Below, piece after piece: positions 34,027 through 42,949 of a stretch of 64,000 nt of DNA. The stretch spans positions 267,376 through 331,375 of the forward strand of contig CAWBST010000028.1 of the NCBI GenBank assembly GCA_963791495.1, read 5' to 3'. The stretch is from JAMXLO01 sp963791495. GTDB taxonomy: Bacteria; Pseudomonadota; Alphaproteobacteria; Acetobacterales; Acetobacteraceae. Position 1 is the stretch's first letter, and each line of letters opens with the position of its first letter. The notes beneath the pieces are model-generated. The model was not told where the DNA came from. It did no database searches and worked only from the letters and a program-made list of their open reading frames with translations. The translations under genes were made by a program, and so were the position numbers.

Positions 34027-34770
34027 TTAGTGCAGTCCGTAGAACACAAGGAACAAGGCTGTCCGTGCGGCATTGTTGACAGCGTGCAAGGCGATCGACG
34101 CGCGGATGCCGCAGAAATGGCGGACGATACTGAGTGCGATGGCCAGCGGAAGCAATGGCAGCAATGCGTGGTAATCGTCCAAGCCATGCAGCACGAACCA
34201 CGGGATAGCTGTGCCGAACATGACGGGTACTGACTTCCAGAACCGGCGCAGGCCAGTCCATAGCCATCCTCTGAAGAACAGTTCCTCGGCGACAGGCGCG
34301 GCCAATGTCATCATGACGATAAAGCCGATGCGCGTTACCGGCTCAGCCGCAGCAAACGTGACTTCCATCGACATCGGCAGTGGGGCGTGAACGTGAATGA
34401 GCTGCATCCGTACTGCCCAGCCAAGTGCGGCCCATAGTGTGAAGGCGACCATGAGGATGCCGACCAGCCACCAGTGCCGTGTCTGTGTGTCGCCGAAGCC
34501 ATCGGTGCGGCTGCCTTGCCAGCCGACTTTCCCGGCGCGATGCCATGCGGCTAGTACCAGTCCTGTTTGCAGGCACACCAACGACAGCAACGTCATGTTT
34601 GCGTTCGCCGCGAGTCGGTTATGGCCGAGTAGATGAAGGATGCCTATGACGAAGCCGATGAGGAACGCCACGCCGATCGGCAGTGCTATCCAGCCGACCA
34701 TGATCAGATACAGCACGATTGGCCGCTCTGGCGGCTTGGGCAAAGTAGTGACGGCGACTAATGCGTCCAT
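34027..34770 (-). CDS. CPBP family intramembrane glutamic endopeptidase
   Basis: A 247-residue membrane protein with six to eight spans. The Abi/CPBP motif 1 is APVAEELFFRGWLWTGLRR, with the catalytic Glu pair; motif 2 WFVLHGLDDY supplies a His and motif 3 is LHAVNNA. Bacterial CPBPs process prenylated proteins or bacteriocins or protect against them. The start chosen is the ATG with AAGGA ten nt upstream; an ATG 13 codons earlier (34809) has no such site. GC content is lower than in neighbours. Convergent with the acetyltransferase gene, leaving a 130-bp gap in which I see nothing. Confidence 0.87.
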   Translation of the reverse strand: MDALVAVTTLPKPPERPIVLYLIMVGWIALPIGVAFLIGFVIGILHLLGHNRLAANANMTLLSLVCLQTGLVLAAWHRAGKVGWQGSRTDGFGDTQTRHWWLVGILMVAFTLWAALGWAVRMQLIHVHAPLPMSMEVTFAAAEPVTRIGFIVMMTLAAPVAEELFFRGWLWTGLRRFWKSVPVMFGTAIPWFVLHGLDDYHALLPLLPLAIALSIVRHFCGIRASIALHAVNNAARTALFLVFYGLH

Positions 34771-34818
34771 GGGGGCGAATTCCTTTGAGCAGTCGCCCAC
34801 GCCCTCCATATCTACCGT

Positions 34819-35794
34819 CTACAGGTTGAGAAGCCGCTCCGCATTGCCGTGCGCGATGCGCTCCCGGTCCGCGGCGCTGACAGGAATGTGGTCCAGAAAC
34901 GCGCGCGCTTCCGCCATCGATCCGTACGGATGGTCGACCGAGAACATGATCCGCTCGACGCCGACCTCCAGCAACAGGTCGAGAAACGTTGCCGGGAAAT
35001 TGAAGCCCGCAAATGTGTAGTGGACATTTTCCCGGAGATAGGCGCCAAGCGGGCGAGCAAGCTTGGTCATCTCCACCGGCAGGTTCCTGTTGAGCCGCGG
35101 CAGCATGAAGGGAACCCCTTCGCCGAGATGCCCGACCACGACTTGCAGCTTGGGATACCGGTCGAACACCCCGCCCAAGATCATGCGAATGAGATGAATC
35201 GCGGTTTCGATGTGCCAGCCCCAACCGCCTGCCGCGAACATCGCACTCACCGCCGGGGAAAAGCCGCCATACAGCGCGTCGGCGACCGGCTTGTGTGGCA
35301 CCGTCGGATGCAGATAGATCGGGACATTGAGCGCTTCGGCGCACTCAAGGATCGGCCAGAAGAACTGGTCGTCCAGATAGCGGCCGCGCGTATGGCCATT
35401 GATGAGCGTGCCTTTGAAGCCCTGCTGCCGGACCCTGCGATCCAGTTCATCGGCCGCTTGTTCGGGGGCCGCGACCGGCAAGGAGGCAAAGGCGGCAAAG
35501 CGTGTTGGATTTGCCTTCACCAGGCTCGCGAGGAAATCGTTCGAACTCTCGGGCGATGGCGACTTGCTCCGCCACGTCGGCTTGCTCGACCCCGGGAGCA
35601 TTCAGTGAGAGCACCTGCATGTCGATACCGGCGGCGTCCATCTCAGCCATCCGCCCACTGCCGACATCCTGAAGCTGCTCGAAAATCCTCTCACCGCGTG
35701 CGCCCCTGCCGCGGAGTTGTTCAATGAAACCCCGGCCCGGCCCGGCAATAAATCCCGGGCTCGCGAAGTGTTCTTCGAGGGTGATGGTCCTCAT
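34819..35794 (-). CDS. amidohydrolase family protein (ACMSD-like), frame broken
   Basis: About 324 residues when one base near 35545 is removed. Frame one: TITLEEHFASPGFI (E-E-H metal strand), GRMAEMDAAGIDMQVLSLNA and VEQADVAEQVAIARE. Frame two: SNDFLASLVKANPTRFAAFA, then LPVAAPEQAADEL, PIYLHPTVPHKP, VVVGHLGEGVPF and IMFSVDHPYGS with the active-site Asp. All motifs of an amidohydrolase-2 hydrolase or decarboxylase such as gamma-resorcylate decarboxylase are present. As written, translation leaves frame at residue ~83. The stop lies 48 nt from the CPBP start. Same type of lesion as in neighbouring genes. Confidence 0.8.
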
Positions 35795-35931
35795 TTCGCT
35801 CTCCCCTGCGACATGCCGCTCGTGATCCCGCGATTGCCGTGCGCAACCGTCAACCCGCGCTCAACGCGCCTGGCTCACTCGCGCACCGGGAAACGAAAGC
35901 GGTTCTTGCCGGCGATCGTGCTTCCGATCAG

Positions 35932-36492
35932 TCAGCCCTGCCACACCGACACGAGGTCGCGTACCTGCGGCCTCGCCGCGGGTGAGCCGCCGCCGACCTG
36001 CGTGCCGACATAGAGGAAGCCGACGATATCGTTGTCGGGATCGAGGCCGAGCGCCTGCTTCACCGTTGCGTCGTAGGCCGGCGCGCCGGTCTTCCACATC
36101 GCACCGAACCCAAGTGCGCGCGCCGCCAGCATGATGTTCTCGGCGGCGGAGGCGGCGGAGACAAGTTGCTCCACTTCGGGGATCTTGTGGCCGCGCTGGA
36201 CGTTCGCGGCCGCCACCACGATGACCGGCGCACGCATCGCCTTGTCGCGCTCGCGCTGCAGCATGTCGGCCGGCGCATCCGGCTGCTGCCGGCGCAGGCA
36301 GTCGGCCATCAGCTCGCCGAAGCGCTCGCGCTTCTCCTCCGGCACCACGACGAAGCGCCAGGGACGCAGCCGCCCATGATCCGGCGCCCGCAGCGCGCTC
36401 TGGAACATCTTCTCCAGTGCCTCCTGGTCCGGGCCTGGCGAGGCCAGTTTCGTTGCCGATTCACGGCCGACCAGCAGTTCCAGCGCATCCAT
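35932..36492 (-). CDS. nitroreductase family protein (YdjA-like)
   Basis: A 186-residue FMN oxidoreductase. APDHGRLRPWRFVVV is the FMN-binding loop of the YdjA/TdsD-type nitroreductases (S/A-P-D-H-x-x-L-x-P-W), and AARALGFGAMWKTG the dimer-interface motif. It reduces nitro or quinone compounds with NAD(P)H as a homodimer. Start at the ATG; GGGAGGAAC is placed suitably upstream. It lies 21 nt after the persulfide dioxygenase-rhodanese gene and is probably co-transcribed with it. The 137-bp gap beyond its stop holds nothing I can name. Confidence 0.88.
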   Translation of the reverse strand: MDALELLVGRESATKLASPGPDQEALEKMFQSALRAPDHGRLRPWRFVVVPEEKRERFGELMADCLRRQQPDAPADMLQRERDKAMRAPVIVVAAANVQRGHKIPEVEQLVSAASAAENIMLAARALGFGAMWKTGAPAYDATVKQALGLDPDNDIVGFLYVGTQVGGGSPAARPQVRDLVSVWQG

Positions 36493-36513
36493 TCTCGGGT
36501 TCCTCCCAACGGA

Positions 36514-37551
36514 TCAGTGTGTGACCGGACCGTCGGCCTTCTTCCACGCGTCGATGCCGCCGTGGATGTGGCAGGCGGTGGCGAGGCCCGCATCCTGTGC
36601 CGCCTGTACGGCCATGGCCGAGCGCTCCCCGAAGGCACAATAGAACACCAGGCGCTTGTTTGTCGCGCTGGCCAGCTCGTGCAGCATGCCGCCTTCCTGG
36701 ATGTTCTCCTGCAGGTCCGGATAGGGCGCGTGAAGCGAGCCCGGAATCACGCCGTGCTTCTCGCGTTCGGTGCGCTCGCGCAGGTCGATCAGAACGCTGT
36801 CGCGATTGCCCACCAGTGCTTTCGCCTGTTCCGCTGTCATTGCCCAGCCGCGGCGGGCGATTTCCTGCTGTGCGAGGCCCTGACGCATGTTCGCCGGCAC
36901 GGCGACGTCCATCATCTTCGGGTTGGACAGGTTCAGGTTGTTCATCATGGCGACATATTCGTCGATCGACTTCACCTGCAGGCGTGGATTGTAGCGTTTC
37001 TCTTCGCCGATGGTGCTGACGGTGTCGCCTTTGTAGTCGTGCGCCGGGAACACCATGGTTTCGTCGGGCAGACGGAGCAGACGGTGGAAGATCGACTTGT
37101 ACTGCGAGCGCGGATCGCCGTTCTGGAAATCGGTGCGGCCGGTGCCACGGATCAGCAGCGTATCGCCGGTGAACACGCGGTCAGGCATGATGAAGCTGTA
37201 GGAATCATCTGTATGGCCGGGTGTATAGGCGACGTCGAGGCTGATGCCCTCGATGCCGAGCCGGTCGCCGTCGGCGATCCGCATCGAGACCACGTCGACG
37301 CCGGACTGCTCGCCCATCACGGTAATGCAGCGCGTGCGATCGCGCAGCGCGCCGAGGCCGGTGATGTGGTCGGCATGCAGATGGGTATCGATCGCCTTGA
37401 CTAGCTTCAGGTCGAGTTCGCGCATCAACTGGAGGTAGCGATCGACCTTCTCCAGGACGGGGTCGATGATCATTGCCTCGCCGCCGCGACGGGAGGCGAG
37501 CAGGTAGGTGTAGGTGCCCGATGTCGCGTCGAACAGCTGGCGGAAGATCAA
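36514..37551 (-). CDS. MBL-fold persulfide dioxygenase-rhodanese fusion
   Basis: A 345-residue two-domain protein. Residues 1-235 are an ETHE1-like metallo-beta-lactamase domain: THLHADHITG carries H57, H59, D61 and H62, then YTPGHTDDSYSF and VFPAHDYKG complete the mononuclear iron site. Residues ~240-345 are a rhodanese with the loop CAFGERSAMA. The fusion oxidises glutathione persulfide to sulfite and can form or use thiosulfate, so it belongs to sulfide detoxification. The start is a TTG with AGGAGG six nt upstream, giving IFRQLFDATSGTYTYLL, the usual N-terminus. The nitroreductase follows after 21 nt. Confidence 0.9.
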   Translation of the reverse strand: MIFRQLFDATSGTYTYLLASRRGGEAMIIDPVLEKVDRYLQLMRELDLKLVKAIDTHLHADHITGLGALRDRTRCITVMGEQSGVDVVSMRIADGDRLGIEGISLDVAYTPGHTDDSYSFIMPDRVFTGDTLLIRGTGRTDFQNGDPRSQYKSIFHRLLRLPDETMVFPAHDYKGDTVSTIGEEKRYNPRLQVKSIDEYVAMMNNLNLSNPKMMDVAVPANMRQGLAQQEIARRGWAMTAEQAKALVGNRDSVLIDLRERTEREKHGVIPGSLHAPYPDLQENIQEGGMLHELASATNKRLVFYCAFGERSAMAVQAAQDAGLATACHIHGGIDAWKKADGPVTH

Positions 37552-37668
37552 AACGGCCTCCTGGGAGGTTGCAAGGGAGACGAGCCTACCCTGCAACCTC
37601 GCCAATCGGCCAACATTTTATCCGACGCGCCCGTCGGCATCCCTTGCGGAATACGTCACGATGCGGTA

Positions 37669-38076
37669 TCAGGGCCCATCGGACCCTGCATAACCGATCA
37701 GCAGGGATTCTTCCTGCCAGTATTCCTCGCCGTTGTCGGTCGTCACCTTGAATCTATAGGGGATCCGGAAGGCGGTCCTCAAAGAGTAAGTCTGCCCCTT
37801 GAAGGACCATTTTTCCCCGTAGTCGCGCACTACCGCAACCGCGATATTCCTAATGATCTCATCAACGCTCGGGGGCTGCGCTCCCGGCAGTACGCCGCCA
37901 GGCAGTGGCGGCCGAACCTCCATGCCAAAGGTCGTCAAGCCCGTCGTCTGATTCTTCGGCAACTTCGTATAGGGGTTCAGCCTGCAGATGAGTTCCCCCA
38001 GGGCACACATGTCGTTGGCATGGGGCATTACGATCTCGTCGACCTCTTTCTTATGACGTGCGACGTGAGTGTCCAT
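37669..38076 (-). CDS. hypothetical protein
   Basis: A 135-residue soluble protein with an ATG start and AAGGAGG close upstream. Features: a charged N-terminus with HVARHKKEVDEIVMPH, a proline-rich middle (RPPLPGGVLPGAQPPSVDEI) and a C-terminal strand-rich part, WSFKGQTYSLRTAFRIPYRF, then DNGEEYWQEESLLIGYAG. There is no signal peptide, membrane span or known motif. I do not recognise the family. It stands alone between the persulfide dioxygenase and the large cyclase-ATPase gene. The strong ribosome site and non-repetitive sequence make it likely real. Confidence 0.6.
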   Translation of the reverse strand: MDTHVARHKKEVDEIVMPHANDMCALGELICRLNPYTKLPKNQTTGLTTFGMEVRPPLPGGVLPGAQPPSVDEIIRNIAVAVVRDYGEKWSFKGQTYSLRTAFRIPYRFKVTTDNGEEYWQEESLLIGYAGSDGP

Positions 38077-38258
38077 CGTTTCCTCCTTTAAAGCTGATTG
38101 ACGTGATCTTCCTTCTCGCGAGGCGGTGGAACACGGCCGTGCGACCGTCTCGTTCTCGTTGGTCGCCAACCAGTTTGGCTATCCGCGACCATGCCGCCGC
38201 TTAGAGCGCCGAACCCGCCTCACCTATGAAATACTTCACACCGCTCACCGACGGCTCA

Positions 38259-41200
38259 TCATGCCGAAGAGGGCGTCGCGGCCAATTCGGCGAGCAAAAG
38301 GTGGGCCTCACGTACATCCGGGACGTCTATTCCGTCGTCGAACCAGGTATATATCGGATGCAGTATGTCGTACGCGGCGGCACGCCGCCCTCGCATCGAC
38401 CAGAGGCGCGCAAGGCTGGTCGCAGCGCGCAGCTCGAACAGTCTGGCCGATTGATTGCGTGCTATATCGATGGCGTGACGAAACTGCTGCTCAGCCTGAG
38501 CGCTGTTGGCATGCGCAGATGCAAGAAGAAGTTCGCCCTTCTTCCGATGCAGCTCGGCATCCAGCCAACAGGCTCCAGTGGCGCGCGAGAACTCCAGTAC
38601 CTCGTCGAGCATACCAACCGCCTCATCGCTCTGCCCCGACAATGCAAGGATGTCTGCCAACAAATATCTCCCGACTTCGGGTCGGAGCCTCGAGCCCACG
38701 GTGCTCGAGGCGGCGATACCCTCCAACAACAGTGCCTTTCCCTTGTCGATGTCACCTTGCTTTGCGACCACCCAGCCTAGCTGACACTGGCCACCTGCAA
38801 GAAGGTATGAGTAGCCCTGCTCTTCGCAGACAGCGACCAGCATTCGGGAACACGCAGCGCACTCCTCGATGTCGCCCAAGAGATCGAGGGTCCGCGCCCA
38901 CACGCTCAGGATGAGCGGGAACGCGGGCGACGACAATCCAAGTTTTTCTGCGCCTTCAACCGCAGACTTACCATAGGTAATCGCCTGCTCGACGTTTCCG
39001 AGATGAGCAAGAGCAAGGCTGAGAAACGCCGCTGCGACAGGGGGGTCTGGGGCAATTGCGACATCGCGGAGCTCGCGTGTGCCACGCGCGCACAGCGTGA
39101 GAGCCTCCGCGAAATAGGTCGCGCGCATGCCGGGAAGTGTCCCTGGTAATATGCGACATGGCCCAACCGCACCTGCGCGGCGACCGCTATGCCTGCGTCA
39201 CCGCTGCGTACCGCAAGGTCGCGTAGTTCCTTGCCGATTGCGTGCCCTTCGCTCAATTCGGCGCGCGCTTCGGCCATAATGCCCAGCGAATACAGCGACC
39301 GGGCTAGCATTTCCGAACTGCCGAGCTTGCGGCAAGTGGCGACAGCGCGCTGAATTGCCGAGCGAGCCTCCGGATCGTTCGAGCCCCTCGCCACCATCAG
39401 GATCCGCCCAAGGGCGATCAGAAGTTCGGCTTCCAGGTGATGACGATCCGGAGTTTCAGGCAGACTTCCGGCGAATTGCAGCCCTCGCTCAAGGTAGGTT
39501 CTTGTCTCCGCGACCGCTGCACGTTCGGCAGAGCGCCCGCCGGCAATCCGGTAGTATGAGGCTGCCTTGGCAAGCAGGCCCGCCTGGGCGCAGTGGTATC
39601 CGAGCAGCCCGGGTTCGCTCACGCCAAGCGATGCATCGCTCTCTGCCGCGTCAACGATGCGGGCATGAATCTCTGCGCGCCGCCTGCGCAGCAAGCCATC
39701 GTAGATGGCGTCCTGCACCAGCGCATGCTTGAACGCGTAGATGGTTTCCGTCGGCTCGCTGCGACGCGAAGCGAGGCCAGACCCGACCAGTGCATCCAAC
39801 CCATCCATGACTCGCTCTTCTGGCATCTGGGCGACAGCGGCGAGCATTGACTGAGAGAACTCCCGACCGATTGTGGCCCCGATTTGTGCAACGCGCTTGG
39901 CGGCTGGTAGCCTGTCGAGGCGTGCTGTCAGCAAGGCCTGCAGTGTCTCGGGAACAGTCAGCGATGCGGGCAAGCCAGAGTAGCTTTCTACATTCTCCAG
40001 CACCGATTTCGTTAATTCCTCGATGAACAGTGGTACGCCGTCGCTCTGGGTGATGATCCGGTCAAGCAGAGCCTGGGGCAACGCACGTCCGATCATCACT
40101 TCCGTCGCCAACCGCTCCGCATCGCCGCGGTTGAGACGGTTTAACGTGATAAGCGTCACATTCGGATGCCCAACCCATGGCGGGAGAAAATCAGGCCGGA
40201 ACGAAACGATCAATAGAACGGGCAGGTCTGACAGCAGACCGATTATAACGTTTAGAAGCTCCAGCGAGCTTGGATCAGCCCAGTGTGCATCTTCGGCAAG
40301 AACCAGCAGCGGCCTTTGACGCGCCAAGGCGGCCAGACGGTGCGTCAAATAATAAAAAGTCCTGAGCTTCCTGCGCTGTGGGCTTAGCTTCAGTTCCGGG
40401 AACAACTCATTCGCCGGAATCCCAAGCAGATCGGCTATCAGTGAGACGTCTTCCGACGACGGACTTCCCGGCATCAGCAGAGCTTCAAGTTTGCGGAGCT
40501 TGTCCGGTGGACCGTCATGACGAACGAAGCCTGCCTCATACTCCAGACGCGCAATGACTGGATAAAGCGGACTCGCCTGGTAATACGGCGAACAGAAATA
40601 ACGCAGGTTCGTGTGTGGTTCGCCGCGCAGACGCGCCCGCAATTCCGCTATCAGGCGCGACTTACCGATGCCAGGGTCGCCCGCAAGCAGGACCAGCTGA
40701 CCCCTGCCCGCTCTCGCCAGCTGCCAGCGCCGCAGGAGAAGTGCGAGCTCCTCCTCTCGATCCACCAGGGGCACGAGGCGAGCAGCGTGAAGTGCAGCGA
40801 AACGATCGCCGACGGCGCGTTCCTCCAGCACGCGCCACACCCGCACGCGCGTGGGGAAGCCTTTGAGCGCAAGCTCACCGAGATCACGGCAAGCGAACAG
40901 ACCGCCGATCTGCTTCCGCGTGACGTCATCGATCATCACGCTGTTGGGTTCCGCGACTTCCTGCAGCCGAGCGGCAAGATTTGGCGTTCTGCCAATCGCC
41001 GTCTGTTGCCGCGCATCGCCAGAACCGATGGGCTCGCCAACCACGACCGTGCCGGTCGCGACGCCGACGCGGACTTGCAATGTCTCGCCCTTGATCGGCG
41101 TTTCTGTCACGGCCGCTACAAGTGCAAGGGCAGCCCGCACCGCTCGCTCTGCATCCGCTTCCTTGCTTTCGGGCCAGCCGAAATAGCTGAGTACTCCGTC

Positions 41201-41551
41201 ACCTATATAGCGCGCTATGTAACCGCCGAACTCATTGATCGCGGCTGCCACCCGCGACTGATAGGTGCGGATCACAGCGGCCAGATCCTCTGGATCCAGC
41301 CGCCCGGATAGCGGCGTTGAATCAACCAGGTCGCACAACATGACGCAGAGCTGCCGGCGTTCGCCTTCCGATGCAGCTTTGATCAGAGTGTCGGGCACAT
41401 CGGGGAGGCGAGCACCGCAGCGGGCACAGAAACGCGTTCCCTGCAGATTTAACTCATTGCATCCCGAGCAGCGGATGGGCAGAGGCTTCCCGCATACCGT
41501 GCAGAAGCGAGCACCTTCATGCGAGATTGCGCCGCATGCCGGGCAGTGCAT
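38259..41551 (-). CDS. adenylate/guanylate cyclase-AAA ATPase-TPR regulator, frame broken
   Basis: About 1097 residues when a missing base near 39133 is restored. In order: two zinc ribbons (C3, C6, C17, C20; C28, C31, C42, C45), a class III cyclase domain at ~65-235 (MLCDLVDSTPLSGRL, RYIGDGVLSYFGWP), a STAND/AAA ATPase from ~285 (GDPGIGKSRL Walker A, LLVLAEDAHWAD Walker B) and a long helical TPR-like region to the end. Frame one leaves at YYQGHFP; frame two resumes GMRATYFAEALTLCARG. The architecture is that of large sensory cyclases whose ATPase-TPR part senses an unknown signal. Metal Asp residues of the cyclase look intact. GC content is lower than in surrounding genes. Confidence 0.8.
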
Positions 41552-41688
41552 TTCCCTCTCCCAGTGTCGAGCCCGAAGGAATTAACCTTCTTGAGCAGGC
41601 CAAAACTGCACCTGCCACTCATTGTTTAGACCAAACAGCCACCCTGCGCCATCGCGAACTTGGTGATCGGGTCAACGCAAGACCAACC

Positions 41689-41898
41689 TCACAGATCGAA
41701 CTTCGCCTGCCGCGGATCGTTGATGCGGCCCGCGCGGCGCGAGCGCGACGCCGCCTGCGCCCGCGGTTCCGATGGACGGAACGCCGCGGTCCACATCTTC
41801 CGCCGAGCCTCGTAGGCCCGCTGCCGTTCGGCGGCCTCGGCCAGGAACCTGGCAGTCACCTCCACACGCACCGGTGGCAGCCCGCCACGCTCCGTCAT
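41689..41898 (-). CDS. small basic hypothetical protein
   Basis: A 69-residue protein whose ATG overlaps the stop of the hydroxyacid dehydrogenase gene (ATGA), implying coupled translation. It is charged: EVTARFLAEAAERQRAYEAR looks helical, then RKMWTAAFRPSEPRAQ and RAGRINDPRQAKFDL. No membrane span, no known domain. Overlap and position are the only support that it is real. Confidence 0.45.
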   Translation of the reverse strand: MTERGGLPPVRVEVTARFLAEAAERQRAYEARRKMWTAAFRPSEPRAQAASRSRRAGRINDPRQAKFDL

Positions 41899-42878
41899 TG
41901 CCGCAGCGCCACGTCGCGGAGTTCCGGCACGACCCACAACGGCCGCTCACCACGCGACACGCGCAGCACATTGTCGAACGCGTTGCGCGTCTGCTTCACC
42001 CGCGTCTCGCGGCTGGCGCCAGCCAGGTGCGGCGTCAGCACGACATTGTCGAGCGACAGCACCGGCTCGGACGGCGATGGTGGCTCTGCGGGGAATACGT
42101 CGAGCCCCGCGCCGGCGATCTTGCCGCTGCTCAGCGCCTCGTGCAGAGCGGGAAAGTCGATTACCGGTCCGCGGCTGCAATTGATCAGCACCGCGTGGGG
42201 CTGCATCCATCCAAGCTCGCGCGTGCTGATCATGTTGCGAGTCAGGCGCGTCAGCGGCACATGCAGCGTGACGATATCGGACGTGCTCAGCAGCTCCGGC
42301 AGCAGCCGGTAGCGCACATGCAACGCGTCCTCCTCGTGCTCGGCCAGCCGCACGATGTCGCTGTACTGAACATGCATATCGAAGCCGCCGTTGGCGATAC
42401 GCGCGACGCGCTTGCCGATCGTGCCGAGACCGACGATGCCGAGGGTCTTGCCCTGCATCTCATAGAATGTCGGCACCGGCTGGTTGCCACGCCAGCGCCC
42501 ACCGGCCGTGTTCGCGTGCTGCCACGGAAGCCGGCGATACACCGCCAGCATCAGCATGATCGTCTGCTCGGCCACGGCGCGCGAGTTGGCACCGCCATTG
42601 TTGGAGACCAGAACGCCGGCACGGCGCGCCGCATCGAGATCAACGTGGTTGTACCCGGCGCTGAACAACTGCACCAACCGCAGCTTCGGTGCAGCACGAT
42701 AGAACGCATCATCCATGGTGCTGACATTGCCAAGCAGGTACTCGGTATCCGCCAATGCCTCGGCGTAGCCGGCGCTGCCGGGAGCTGCGACGATCAGTTC
42801 GAAATCGGGAGGTGTCAGCTCCCGTGCCTCCTTCACAGTCTCCTCTGCGGTATTGACGAGCAGGACCTTTGTCGGCAT
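41895..42878 (-). CDS. D-isomer specific 2-hydroxyacid dehydrogenase
   Basis: A 327-residue NAD-dependent dehydrogenase. The Rossmann motif is GIVGLGTIGKRVARIA; INCSRGPVIDFPALHEAL holds the catalytic Arg, FPAEPPSPSEPV the Glu, and LTPHLAGASRETR the His. The family reduces 2-keto acids such as glyoxylate, hydroxypyruvate or phenylpyruvate. Its N-terminus (PTKVLLVNTAEETVKEA) fits; the ATG follows a GGAGGAA purine run. It lies downstream of the GMC oxidoreductase gene on the same strand, with a hairpin repeat in the 71-bp gap, and upstream of a small coupled gene. Confidence 0.9.
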   Translation of the reverse strand: MPTKVLLVNTAEETVKEARELTPPDFELIVAAPGSAGYAEALADTEYLLGNVSTMDDAFYRAAPKLRLVQLFSAGYNHVDLDAARRAGVLVSNNGGANSRAVAEQTIMLMLAVYRRLPWQHANTAGGRWRGNQPVPTFYEMQGKTLGIVGLGTIGKRVARIANGGFDMHVQYSDIVRLAEHEEDALHVRYRLLPELLSTSDIVTLHVPLTRLTRNMISTRELGWMQPHAVLINCSRGPVIDFPALHEALSSGKIAGAGLDVFPAEPPSPSEPVLSLDNVVLTPHLAGASRETRVKQTRNAFDNVLRVSRGERPLWVVPELRDVALRQ

Positions 42879-42917
42879 CGCGATTTCCTCCTGGCGTTGA
42901 GCGGCAGGTTAGTCCTC

Positions 42918-42938
42918 CCTCTCCCGCGAGGGGAGAGG
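42918..42938. repeat. short CCTCTCCC hairpin between GMC and dehydrogenase genes
   Basis: CCTCTCCC (42918-42925) and GGGAGAGG (42931-42938) around a GCGAG loop. It is a shortened relative of the repeats at 20529-20567 and 59876-59950 and may also act as an attenuating hairpin, lying 11 nt after the GMC stop. Confidence 0.55.
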
Positions 42939-42949
42939 CGCCCCGTGTG

